Shown piece after piece: positions 1 to 7,833 of a DNA stretch of 64,000 nucleotides. A program made the translations under genes and the position numbers. The stretch lies in contig WGLP01000003.1 in the NCBI GenBank assembly GCA_016125505.1, positions 689,911-753,910 on the forward strand. The letters are read 5' to 3'. Within the stretch, counting starts at the first letter, position 1; each line of letters starts with the position of its first letter. The notes below the pieces were generated by a model. The model ran no database searches, was not told where the DNA came from, and was given only the letters and a program-made list of their open reading frames with translations. The stretch comes from Gammaproteobacteria bacterium. Lineage in GTDB: Bacteria > Pseudomonadota > Gammaproteobacteria > UBA6429 > Thiohalophilaceae.

Positions 1-2
1 AT

Positions 3-1148
3 GCCTTGATTTACACGTTTCGCGATCACCGCACGCCGCCGCCGCTGGCGTACCTCGAGATCCATCAGCTGTATGCGCTGGCGGAAGAATACCAGCTGGC
101 GACACAAACCATTACCGCCTTAAGCAACAAATCCCACCGCACCTCGATACAGCATTTGTATAAACAGATCATGCTGCTTATCGCCGCTGACGCCTACGCC
201 TACAATGGCAGCCAGATCAGCGAGCTCTATCAGTTACTCGATAAATACAGTAATAGCAGCGTGCTGCTGGCGCAATTAACCGCGGACACTAACATCACCG
301 GATTTTTCATCGACTTTCACGAAGACAAATCGCCGCGCGGCTGCGGCCGGATCACGCAGGCGGACCTGAGTCCGACACAGCGCGTCCTGCAAATCGACGG
401 CGTGTTGCAGGCCATCGTTGCTGATTTGAACAAGGAAAAGGGCGTTGCACTGGATTCGCTGCGCGCCAACGAACTCCGCCTGCTGCGCATGTTCGTCAAC
501 AACCTGCAACAGGGCAGCCGTGGCCGCGAAACGCGTAAACCTATCAGCGGCAATGTGCGGGTCGCCTATGCGGTGGACGCCAGTTGTTATTACCTGGAAC
601 ACCGCGACCGCTTTGTCGAGACGGATGTCGAGGCCGTGAGCGGGATCGAGGTGCGCGACATCGACATCTTCGAGGCCGAACACGAACTCACGACCTGGCA
701 AATCGTTAATGCCACCAACAGCGGCCTGCGGCTCGCGTCGGATGCCGAATCCGTCGGTCATTTTGTTGTCGGCGAAATGGTCTCGGTCATGGAATCCATC
801 TCGGCAACGCGCGAACCGCTGATCAGCACCGGCCTGATCCGCTGGCTGCGGTATATCGATGACAAGATCCACATGGGGGTGGAGATCCTGCCGGGCATGC
901 CCATGGCGGTTTCATGCCAGGCGGTTACGGAAGACGAAGACGATCCCATCGCCTTCAGCGGCTTGTATTTCCCCAGCAACCAAAACACCAAACAACCTGC
1001 CAGCCTGTTGTTTGAATTCAATCAGTTTCGTTATGCCAAAAAATTCCAGGTGGAGGTCTCCGGCCGCCGCTACTGCATCGAGCCGGCGCGGCTGCTGAAA
1101 GAATCGCCGGTGCACGTGCAGTTCGGGTTTCGGATCATCAACGGTTAA
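3..1148 (+). CDS. PilZ-like domain protein, 5' end outside window
   Basis: The frame is already open at the left edge, so the true start lies outside the window; 381 codons are visible. The first half is helical and of unknown type. The second half has an Arg-rich stretch near residues 170-180 (GSRGRETRKPISG) and, about 70 residues on, NATNSGLRL, which resembles the RxxxR ... (D/N)x(S/T)xxG pattern of c-di-GMP-binding PilZ domains with Thr for Ser. I infer an atypical PilZ-type receptor, cytoplasmic, with no signal peptide visible. Its stop codon overlaps the stop of the convergent roadblock gene by two bases. That tight packing beside a GTPase/roadblock operon and the Pil-Chp operon suggests a role in pilus or surface control. 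The family call is tentative; the reading frame is certain. Confidence 0.6.
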   Translation, partial: ALIYTFRDHRTPPPLAYLEIHQLYALAEEYQLATQTITALSNKSHRTSIQHLYKQIMLLIAADAYAYNGSQISELYQLLDKYSNSSVLLAQLTADTNITGFFIDFHEDKSPRGCGRITQADLSPTQRVLQIDGVLQAIVADLNKEKGVALDSLRANELRLLRMFVNNLQQGSRGRETRKPISGNVRVAYAVDASCYYLEHRDRFVETDVEAVSGIEVRDIDIFEAEHELTTWQIVNATNSGLRLASDAESVGHFVVGEMVSVMESISATREPLISTGLIRWLRYIDDKIHMGVEILPGMPMAVSCQAVTEDEDDPIAFSGLYFPSNQNTKQPASLLFEFNQFRYAKKFQVEVSGRRYCIEPARLLKESPVHVQFGFRIING

Positions 1149-1552
1149 GGACACACCGCGGCAATATCTTTTAACCGGCTGCGTAGACTCGCCCAGCCCA
1201 TGCCCAGGTTGATCTTCTTGCCCGCCACCAGCACGGCGAGGATCGTGGGTTTGTCCGGCACCACGCACATAAAATGGTAAGTCGACTCCGTCGTCATCTG
1301 GATCTCCTGCACCAGGCGGCGCGGGCTTTCGCCGCGCAACTCGGCGATCATCTTTTCCGCCGTGGTAATCGCCTTGCCGCGGAACATCTCCACCGCCGAG
1401 GCGGCGACCGCATCGAGAAAGGTCTGGGTGATATGCGAGGTATTCTGGGCAACGCCCAGTAGCAGGCCGGTTTCCTGGTCGACCACGGCAGCCGCGAAGG
1501 CATAATCGACCGAACCGATCATGTCGCTGCAGATATCATTCAAGTTGGGCAT
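1145..1552 (-). CDS. Roadblock/LC7 domain protein A
   Basis: This 135-residue protein fits a single roadblock/LC7 domain: a helix, then strands such as DYAFAAAVVDQETGLLLGVA, a long central helix, and a C-terminal sheet ending in a helix. Roadblock proteins (MglB-like) act as dimeric partners or GTPase-activating factors of Ras-like bacterial GTPases. It is the last gene of a leftward operon whose earlier members are a second roadblock protein and such a GTPase, which supports that role. A 120-bp gap containing a strong hairpin separates it from the second roadblock gene, so its expression may differ from the rest. It is cytoplasmic. The family is clear; the exact partner is inferred from position. 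Confidence 0.85.
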   Translation of the reverse strand: MPNLNDICSDMIGSVDYAFAAAVVDQETGLLLGVAQNTSHITQTFLDAVAASAVEMFRGKAITTAEKMIAELRGESPRRLVQEIQMTTESTYHFMCVVPDKPTILAVLVAGKKINLGMGWASLRSRLKDIAAVCP

Positions 1553-1630
1553 GGCAGACTTTCACAGAGTGTTGAGACACACCATGAAAGTATATGCGTA
1601 AGCGGAAATGGTTTGCAAAATATGGCTATC

Positions 1631-1668
1631 GTCATGCCGGAAATGGCATGGCCATTATCCGGCATGAC
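1631..1668. other. Intercistronic hairpin between the two roadblock genes
   Basis: An 11-bp perfect inverted repeat (GTCATGCCGGA / TCCGGCATGAC) continues inward through one bulge to AATGGC/GCCATT around an ATG loop. It lies 4 bp beyond the stop of roadblock gene B and upstream of roadblock gene A. No U-run follows on the transcribed minus strand, so it is more likely an mRNA-stability or processing element than a classical terminator. It could set unequal amounts of the two roadblock proteins. Confidence 0.6.
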
Positions 1669-1672
1669 AGCG

Positions 1673-2119
1673 TTATTCGATGGTCTCCACCAGGGCACTG
1701 ATCTCTTCCGTCGCCTGGCGGGCATAGGCCAGGGACATCCCAAGATTGGCACCCTGGCGCGTGAACACGGTCAACAACAGGCTGGGACTGGCGTGCAGGA
1801 TGAAAATCTTGCCGTGACTGCCCTCGATCAGCAGGTTTTCGCTCTGCCCCTTCTTGCTCTCCTTCGCCAGGTTATCGCTCAATGCCAGCAGGGCGCTGCT
1901 CATGGCGGCAAAGCGATGTTCGTCCATGTCGTTCTTCAGGCGTTGCGCGCGCGACAGACCGTCCACGCTGCTGATAATGGCGGCGGTAATATCGTCAGTC
2001 GTTTCGAGCAGGGCATCGAGAATGGAGGACAGCTCCTGGTTCAGCAGCTCATCGACTTGCGAGGTTTGCGAGGGAGACTTGTGACTGATCTGTTCGATGA
2101 CATCGGTGATAATTCGCAT
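1673..2119 (-). CDS. Roadblock/LC7 domain protein B
   Basis: A 148-residue protein with about 30 helical N-terminal residues before a roadblock/LC7 domain (ITAAIISSVDGLSRAQRL ... KIFILHASPSLLLTVFTRQG ... LGMSLAYARQATEEIS). The ILHASPSLLLTVF strand and preceding long helix are typical of bacterial MglB-like roadblock proteins. It begins 11 bp after the GTPase stop, so the two are co-transcribed. Having two different roadblock proteins beside one GTPase suggests a heterodimer or two antagonistic regulators, as known for MglB/RomR-type systems; which applies here is not visible in sequence. Confidence 0.85.
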   Translation of the reverse strand: MRIITDVIEQISHKSPSQTSQVDELLNQELSSILDALLETTDDITAAIISSVDGLSRAQRLKNDMDEHRFAAMSSALLALSDNLAKESKKGQSENLLIEGSHGKIFILHASPSLLLTVFTRQGANLGMSLAYARQATEEISALVETIE

Positions 2120-2130
2120 GAGAAACCTCG

Positions 2131-2649
2131 TTAATGGTTGAGTACCGCCAGCAGGGCGTGTACGAGAATTTTGACATCGTCGGAACTGCGTGCATCCACA
2201 TCAAACACGGGATACACCTGCTCGCGCTCGTACAGGTAATTCTGAAACGAGGCGATATCGTGATGGTCGTTGAGATCGGACTTGGTCAGGCCGATCACGA
2301 CGCCGGTCTCCTTGATGAACTCCGCAAAGGCGTTCAGATAAAACTCCAGTTGTTGCAACGGTTGCGGGTGGTCCTTGTTGATCAACAGGACCAGGCCAAT
2401 CCCGCCCTTGGTCAGGATCTGCCACATGAAGTCGAAGCGGTCCTGCCCTGGCGTGCCATAGAGATGAATGCGGGTGCCGTCCTGCAGGGTGATATAGCTG
2501 TAGTCCATCGCCACGGTCGTGGTTTGCTTGAGGGCAATGGTGTCGTCGGTACAGGCCACATCGGTGCCCACCGGCGGCGTTTCACTGATGGCGCCGATCG
2601 CCGTGGTTTTTCCCGCACCGACCGGGCCGGCAAAAATGATCTTGTCCAT
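2131..2649 (-). CDS. Ras/MglA-like small GTPase (COG2229-type)
   Basis: A 172-residue single-domain GTPase. Visible motifs are the P-loop GPVGAGKTT (residues 8-16), a switch-I segment with consecutive threonines KQTTTVAMDY (41-50), the G3 motif TPGQD (66-70) and the G4 motif TKSD (122-125). The Gln in TPGQD is kept. Proteins of this group are encoded next to roadblock proteins, for example in Streptomyces conservons, and MglA relatives set cell polarity of type IV pili in Myxococcus. Here it sits between a pseudo-receiver gene (5-bp gap) and a roadblock gene (11-bp gap), divergent from Pil-Chp. I infer a spatial or activity switch for the pilus chemosensory system; the GTPase assignment itself is firm. 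Confidence 0.88.
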   Translation of the reverse strand: MDKIIFAGPVGAGKTTAIGAISETPPVGTDVACTDDTIALKQTTTVAMDYSYITLQDGTRIHLYGTPGQDRFDFMWQILTKGGIGLVLLINKDHPQPLQQLEFYLNAFAEFIKETGVVIGLTKSDLNDHHDIASFQNYLYEREQVYPVFDVDARSSDDVKILVHALLAVLNH

Positions 2650-2654
2650 AGGCG

Positions 2655-3641
2655 TCAGAAAATACTCTTGAGGTTGAGGCGTTGGGCAATCTTGGCCAGC
2701 AGTCCCTGCTTCGCAAGATTACGGGGTTGCGCGGGCGCATTGACCACGTCCGCGACCTGACGAAACTCGATCAGATCCACGGCATAGGCTGCGTTATAAA
2801 AGTTGATGACTTCACCCAGGGCCACCTGGGTCATTTCCGCCAGTTGCTGCAGATTCAGCGTCTGTTTGGCCAGCACCGCCGCCAGCTTCAGGTGTTCGGC
2901 GATAAAGGTATTGCGGGTAAAGTTCGGCCAGGCGCGCAGGCGAAACGGCGCATCCAGTTTATGTCCCGCCAGCAATTTACCGTCGGAGCATTTAATGCCC
3001 GCCAGCCACAGCAAGTTGTACAGCGACTGGATGCTCATGTTGTTGCTATGCACCGCGAAACTGTCCGGATTCATGCGCGTGATAGTGAAGTCCGTCGGCG
3101 CCAGCTTCACCAGCTGATTGATTTCCGTCTCGCTCGCCGTTGTCGCCAGGCAGTGATTACGCCCGTCGATAAAGATGTCGGGGAATTGCCTGCTTTGTAT
3201 ATGCAGAATTTGTTTATCGGTCTTGGCATCCAGCAGGATATTAAACAAGGACGCTGTCAGCGCCGGCGCACCCTGTTTGGACTGCTTCGTCGCATCGGCC
3301 GCCTGTTGCGCCGCCACCTGGCCTTGCAGCATACCGTAAAGTTTTTTGAGTACGGACTTGAGCACGCCGAGATCCATCGGTCGCGGGATGCCGATGGTAT
3401 TTTTTGCCGATGCCGGCTTGTTCGATAACACCAGTTTGACCTGACCGGGACGGCTGTGTTTAAGCGCCTGCTTACCTTCGGCGCTCTCTTCATCGAGGAT
3501 CAACAAATGTGCCTTGGCCGGCTCGCCATCGAACAGCTGATAGGCAATGCCGTCGTAAGACAGTAGTTTGGTCGCGGTATTTACCGCGACCCTGTCCTGG
3601 GCATCGAGCCCGACCGGGGCAATATTAAAAACGTGTGACAT
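2655..3641 (-). CDS. Pseudo-receiver-like N-terminal domain protein
   Basis: This 328-residue protein is not one I recognise by name. Residues 1-100 look like a degenerate receiver fold: a D-initiated helix, the strand AHLLILD near residue 45, and IPRPMDLGVLKSVLKKL at about 85-101, which mimics the K-P ... helix end of REC domains without the phospho-acceptor pattern. The central part (130-235) is mixed alpha/beta; the C-terminal part (240-328) is helical with a basic end. The N-terminal domain resembles that of the divergent PilG-like protein at 3986. It is the first gene of the GTPase/roadblock operon with only 5 bp before the GTPase, so it probably feeds signals to, or scaffolds, the GTPase. 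Function is inferred from context. Confidence 0.7.
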   Translation of the reverse strand: MSHVFNIAPVGLDAQDRVAVNTATKLLSYDGIAYQLFDGEPAKAHLLILDEESAEGKQALKHSRPGQVKLVLSNKPASAKNTIGIPRPMDLGVLKSVLKKLYGMLQGQVAAQQAADATKQSKQGAPALTASLFNILLDAKTDKQILHIQSRQFPDIFIDGRNHCLATTASETEINQLVKLAPTDFTITRMNPDSFAVHSNNMSIQSLYNLLWLAGIKCSDGKLLAGHKLDAPFRLRAWPNFTRNTFIAEHLKLAAVLAKQTLNLQQLAEMTQVALGEVINFYNAAYAVDLIEFRQVADVVNAPAQPRNLAKQGLLAKIAQRLNLKSIF

Positions 3642-3985
3642 GGTGTCGTTTGTCTGTGTGTGTGAGCAGTCCGTAGTCTATGCACTATCGGTTCATCTCG
3701 CTTGTGCTTGGATCGTGAAAATGTGAGCACAACGTCATTTTTTTGCGAACATCAAAAATGTCTGTGAATTAAGGTAAAAATCACTGTGTACGAGTTTTGT
3801 GTGTTGACAATTGTTTACGTTTGTTACGCACAAGAAACAATTCGCTCGCATCGGCACGACTACACTTTGAAAACGGTTAGTTATGTTGAAGGTGATCACA
3901 CATTTCTTTTTCGGTGATCCAGACAGTCTTCCTATCGCCGATAAAAACCAAGGTTTTGACGCGAACTTCACGATAAAGGTAAGTC
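3642..3985. promoter_or_regulatory. Divergent promoter region between GTPase and Pil-Chp operons
   Basis: This 344-bp AT-richer gap separates two divergent operons and must hold both promoters. A TTGACA hexamer at 3804-3809 has no convincing -10 at proper spacing. The right part contains a CRP/Vfr-like half site (separate entry). The pilG-like gene starts at 3986 after AAAGGTAAGTC, a plausible ribosome binding site. I see no gene in the gap. Confidence 0.55.
3885..3900 (+). promoter_or_regulatory. Possible CRP/Vfr-family binding site
   Basis: GTTGA-N6-TCACA matches the right half of the CRP consensus TGTGA-N6-TCACA exactly and the left half partly. It lies about 86 bp before the PilG-like start. 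Vfr, a CRP homologue, controls twitching genes in Pseudomonas, and this window encodes a CRP-family regulator at 13.8-14.5 kb. With only one good half site this stays weak. Confidence 0.3.
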
Positions 3986-5002
3986 ATGCAATACACCGTC
4001 GCGCTGAAAAATATTTCGGAAAACGATCAACTCGTGCTGCGCCTGATCTTTTCGCTGTCGGCGAAGGCGCGTGGCCGCGTCCACACCTATTGCCTGTACG
4101 AAGACGCCCAGGCAGGACACGCCGATCTTTGCATTCGCACGTCCGATAGCAGCGTCGCGCAGGAAGACCTCGCCGCACCCAACATGATCTGGCTCGACGG
4201 CGATTCCGGCAACGGCCTGCACCACATCAGCAAACCCCTGATTGCCAGCCGCGTGCTCGGCGTCCTCGATCGTGTCGTTGCGGCCTTGCCGTCAGCGGCA
4301 GCGGCCCCCGCCGTCACCACGACGGTATCTGTGCCCGACACGGCGCAAGATGCTGCGCCCGCGATCGCCGATGATATGGAATTTTGCATCTCTGAAGAAG
4401 AGGCCTCGCAACTCGCCATCGTCGACGACGAGGCCCTGTCCAACCCGGCCAACCAGCCGGCAGGCGACACCAATGAAAACACGATCACCGCCATCACCGA
4501 TAACATCCAGAAAGAAAAAACCGGCAGCCTGATCGTATTGCACAACAATCAGGAGATCGAAGTCAGCAAACAGGCCTTCGACAATCGCGCCAGCGAAGCC
4601 GCTACAGGCGATCTACCGCCGCGCGCGCTGGTCGTCGACGACAGCCCGTCGGTGCGCAAGCAAATCGAACTGGAGCTCAACCTCTTCAATGTTGACGCGG
4701 ATTACGCCGCGACCATGGCAGAGGCCATGACGATGCTGGAAGACAATCATTATGACATCGCGTTTCTCGACGTGGTGTTACCCGACGGCGACGGCTTTCG
4801 TATCTGCCGCAGCATCAAACAGACCCCCAATGGTACCCGGGTGATCATGCTGACCGGCAAGGCCACCCCCGCCGACAAGGTCAAGGGCACCATGGCGGGT
4901 TGCGATGCCTACCTGGTCAAACCGGTAGGCCGCATGACCTTTCAGAATACCGTGTGCAATTACCTGCAGTTGCGTGAGCAGCTGGAAGTGATTCACGCAT
5001 AG
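3986..5002 (+). CDS. pilG: PilG-like response regulator with pseudo-receiver N-terminus
   Basis: A 338-residue protein. Residues 1-95 form a degenerate receiver-like domain ending with KPLIASRVLGVLDRV; 100-210 is an acidic low-complexity linker; 212-338 is a full receiver (VVDDSPSVRKQ, phospho-acceptor Asp about 262 in FLDVVLPDGDG, the Thr in MLTGKA, the Lys in YLVKPVG). In Pseudomonas PilG, a stand-alone receiver that opens the Pil-Chp operon, promotes pilus extension after phosphorylation by ChpA. This homologue occupies the same place but is more than twice PilG's length. The N-terminal domain resembles that of the protein at 2655-3641, suggesting interaction or shared origin. The next gene, pilH, follows after 32 bp. 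Confidence 0.75.
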   Translation: MQYTVALKNISENDQLVLRLIFSLSAKARGRVHTYCLYEDAQAGHADLCIRTSDSSVAQEDLAAPNMIWLDGDSGNGLHHISKPLIASRVLGVLDRVVAALPSAAAAPAVTTTVSVPDTAQDAAPAIADDMEFCISEEEASQLAIVDDEALSNPANQPAGDTNENTITAITDNIQKEKTGSLIVLHNNQEIEVSKQAFDNRASEAATGDLPPRALVVDDSPSVRKQIELELNLFNVDADYAATMAEAMTMLEDNHYDIAFLDVVLPDGDGFRICRSIKQTPNGTRVIMLTGKATPADKVKGTMAGCDAYLVKPVGRMTFQNTVCNYLQLREQLEVIHA

Positions 5003-5034
5003 TAGTAAGTCAAGCAAGCGAATGGAGACCCATC

Positions 5035-5403
5035 ATGGCAATCAACAAGGTATTGGTAGTGGACGATTCACCGGCGGAACTGACAAATCTGCGCAAGATC
5101 GTGGCCGAACTCGGCTGCATCGTGATCAGCGCATCCAACGGCATGCAGGCGGTGGAGCTGGCCAAGACGGAAAAACCCGATCTCATTTTCATGGACATCA
5201 TCATGCCGGACATGGACGGCTACGAGGCGACGCGCAAGCTCAGCAATGACCCTGCGGTCAAGCATATCCCGATCATCTTCGTGTCCAGCAAAAACCAGAA
5301 GGCCGACAAGCTTTGGGGCCAGATGCAGGGCGGCAAGGGTTACATCACCAAGCCCTACACCCCGGATCAGATCATGAAACAAATCCGGATGTTCAATAAT
5401 TAA
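5035..5403 (+). CDS. pilH: Response regulator PilH
   Basis: A single 122-residue receiver domain with acidic pair Asp10-Asp11, phospho-acceptor Asp54 (FMDIIMPDMDG), switch Ser in FVSSK and Lys106 (YITKPY). Length and motifs match PilH, the second CheY-like protein of the type IV pilus chemosensory system, which in Pseudomonas opposes PilG or acts as a phosphate sink and favours retraction. GGAGA upstream of the ATG is a good ribosome binding site. It lies between the pilG-like and pilI genes in the usual order, and the stop is 3 bp before pilI. Confidence 0.9.
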   Translation: MAINKVLVVDDSPAELTNLRKIVAELGCIVISASNGMQAVELAKTEKPDLIFMDIIMPDMDGYEATRKLSNDPAVKHIPIIFVSSKNQKADKLWGQMQGGKGYITKPYTPDQIMKQIRMFNN

Positions 5404-5406
5404 AGT

Positions 5407-5922
5407 ATGCAAGAGATCACGCAACAGGATCTGCCCGCTATCTCGCCGGTGCTCGACGCCGGCGAGACGGCAATTATCGAAAACGAACAGTCCTTCGATG
5501 TCCGTTTCGGTTATCGCATCGGCGTGCATCGCTTCGTGCTGGAACGCACACTGCTGACCGAGATCGTGGTGCGCCCGAAGATTTATCCGATCCCGCGCAG
5601 CCCGGCGTGGTTGTGCGGCGTCATCAACCTGCGCGGCACCATTGTGCCCGTGATTGACCTGTCGGAATCGCTCAGTACCGTCAGCAACAGCACGCCCGGC
5701 GACTACGTTCTGGTGATCGACAAGGGCAGCGATGCGGTGGCCCTGATTGTCGATGGCCCACCCATGTCGCTGATCAATCCGCAACCGGCGCAACAGGATG
5801 CCGCCACGTTACAGAGCAAATTTATCCAGCCCGGCGTCACCGCGCAAAATCACGCCTGGATGTTACTGGACGCAAAAGGACTGGCCCGACACCTCGGCGC
5901 CGATACCGTGCAGTCCGTCTGA
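5407..5922 (+). CDS. pilI: CheW-like adaptor PilI
   Basis: A 171-residue CheW-domain protein: about 35 residues of leader, then the two five-stranded barrels (FGYRIGVHRFVL, TLLTEIV, IPRSPAWLCGVINLRGTIVPVIDL). The LCGVINLRG...PVIDL motif is diagnostic. PilI couples the receptor PilJ to the kinase ChpA in the cytoplasmic signalling array. Its ATG follows the pilH stop by 3 bp with no strong ribosome binding site, so it is probably translationally coupled. Gene order supports the name. Confidence 0.88.
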   Translation: MQEITQQDLPAISPVLDAGETAIIENEQSFDVRFGYRIGVHRFVLERTLLTEIVVRPKIYPIPRSPAWLCGVINLRGTIVPVIDLSESLSTVSNSTPGDYVLVIDKGSDAVALIVDGPPMSLINPQPAQQDAATLQSKFIQPGVTAQNHAWMLLDAKGLARHLGADTVQSV

Positions 5923-5953
5923 ATCATATTTATCACGATAGAGGCAAACTTCC

Positions 5954-7822
5954 ATGTTTAACAGGATTAAAATCGGCCCCCGGCTCGTTGTTCTGCTGAC
6001 GGTACAGACCCTGGTCTTGATCGGTTTCGGACTGACCGCGGTAATCGGCCTGCGTTTCGCGGCCAACACCTCATCGGTGCTGAACCATAACGTTATCGAA
6101 CAGGTGAAGTTGAACCAGTTGAACGACGTGTTGCGCGGCGACATGCTCGACACTACCGGCCGCATCGCCAGCGGCAAGCTCGACATGAACGAGGCACGCG
6201 AAAAACTCGAGGCGGCGCGCGCCCTGTTCGTCAATAACTGGGACGAATACAAGGAAGGCAAGACCAGCGAGGAGATCAAGGACATCGACGCCTCGCTCGG
6301 CGAGGAATACCGCCAGGTCGTGGCCTCCTTCACGCAAATCGACAGCCTGATCGCGCAACAGAACCACGATGGCCTGATGCAATACATCGACACGCAGTTG
6401 CACAAGTCGGTCAACCCCTTCCTGGTCGAACTGGGCGAGCGGGTGAACGAGCAGCAATTGCTGTCAGAAAACCTCTTCGCGGACGCGGTGAACAAAAACA
6501 AACAGGCCTTGATCACCAGTACCGCGGTGATGGTCAGCGGTCTGTTGATTACCATCATCCTCGGTTACTTGATTTACCGGTCAATCGTACGCCCGATTCG
6601 ATCCATTTCCGCCACGGTGGCCAAGGTGTCCGATGGCGACTACTACGCACGCACGGAAGTCAGCGGTACCGACGAGCTGGGCCAACTGGGTAGCGCCTTC
6701 GACAACCTGCTGCAGGATAAGGTGGCCACCCTGGTGCAGGCGGAAAAGGAGAACGAACGACTTAACGACTCGGTAATTGCCCTGCTGCAGGCCGTATCCA
6801 AGCTCAGCCAACGTGACCTGACCATCAAGGCCCCGGTCACCGAGGACGTGACCGGTCCGGTGGCCGACGCCTTGAACCAGCTGACCTCCGAAACCTCACG
6901 CGTACTGCTCGGTGTGCGCCGCATTTCAGAAGAAGTCGCACGCGCCTCCGCCATGGTGAAATCCCAGTCGGATACGGTGATTCAGGTGGCGCAGGAAGAA
7001 CAGCGCGACGTGCAGGAAACCGTGCACAGTCTGGCCAGCGCGGTTGACGCCATGACCCACATCGCCGATCTCGCCAAGGCCTGTAACGACGCGGCGGAAA
7101 ACGCGATCCAGACCACCCACACCGCGCTCGACACCGTAACTAACACCGTCCGCGGCATTAACAGCATCCGCGAGAACATTCACGAAACGGAAAAACGGAT
7201 CAAGCGTCTGGGTGAACGTTCCCAGGAAATTAGCCGCGCCGTGAACCTCATTAACAGCATTTCCGAACGCACGCACATTCTGGCCCTGAACGCCAGTATG
7301 CACGCCGCCTCCGCCGGTGAAGCCGGTAAGGGTTTCGCGGTGGTGGCTGACGAAGTACAGCGCCTGGCTGAAAACGCCCGCGACGCCACCAGCCAGATCG
7401 CCACGCTGGTGAATAATATCCAGGTGGAAACCACCGACACGGTGACCACCATGAACAACGTAATCAGTCAGGTGGTGGACGGTACCCGCATGGCCGAGCA
7501 GGCCGGTGAACAGATGCGCCGCACCAGGGACAGTACCGAAAACCTGGTGTCGTCCGTCCGTGAAATTGCCACGACCTCGGTCGAACAGCTGCACATCAGT
7601 AGTGAACTGCAACAACGTGCGGAACACATTCATGAAAGCACGCGCAAGACCGGCGAGCAGTTACACCAGCAGTCCATCATCACCATGCGCCTGGTGGATT
7701 ACGCGCGCAGCCTGGTGAAGGCGGTACAGGTATTCCAGTTGCCGGAACCCGAGAAGAAGGCCGCCCCTGCCAAGCAGGCCGAGGTCGTTCCCACGAATTT
7801 CGATAAACGCAAGGCCTCCTGA
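5954..7822 (+). CDS. pilJ: Methyl-accepting chemoreceptor PilJ
   Basis: A 622-residue inner-membrane receptor: TM1 about 11-32, a periplasmic helical domain 33-185, TM2 about 187-209, HAMP 210-265, then a long cytoplasmic coiled coil. The signalling tip contains [20 protein letters not shown] and [16 protein letters not shown]. PilJ senses surface contact or pilin and activates ChpA via PilI. AGAGGCA before the ATG serves as ribosome binding site. No pilK (CheR-type methyltransferase) follows, so adaptation by methylation must be absent or encoded elsewhere. The tail is Ala/Lys-rich without an obvious CheR-tethering pentapeptide. Confidence 0.9.
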   Translation: MFNRIKIGPRLVVLLTVQTLVLIGFGLTAVIGLRFAANTSSVLNHNVIEQVKLNQLNDVLRGDMLDTTGRIASGKLDMNEAREKLEAARALFVNNWDEYKEGKTSEEIKDIDASLGEEYRQVVASFTQIDSLIAQQNHDGLMQYIDTQLHKSVNPFLVELGERVNEQQLLSENLFADAVNKNKQALITSTAVMVSGLLITIILGYLIYRSIVRPIRSISATVAKVSDGDYYARTEVSGTDELGQLGSAFDNLLQDKVATLVQAEKENERLNDSVIALLQAVSKLSQRDLTIKAPVTEDVTGPVADALNQLTSETSRVLLGVRRISEEVARASAMVKSQSDTVIQVAQEEQRDVQETVHSLASAVDAMTHIADLAKACNDAAENAIQTTHTALDTVTNTVRGINSIRENIHETEKRIKRLGERSQEISRAVNLINSISERTHILALNASMHAASAGEAGKGFAVVADEVQRLAENARDATSQIATLVNNIQVETTDTVTTMNNVISQVVDGTRMAEQAGEQMRRTRDSTENLVSSVREIATTSVEQLHISSELQQRAEHIHESTRKTGEQLHQQSIITMRLVDYARSLVKAVQVFQLPEPEKKAAPAKQAEVVPTNFDKRKAS

Positions 7823-7833
7823 AGCAGACAGTT

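Noticed and set aside
3735..3971. 78-codon frame in the divergent promoter region
   Set aside because: AT-rich, no ribosome site, no motif, and it covers the space needed for two promoters.
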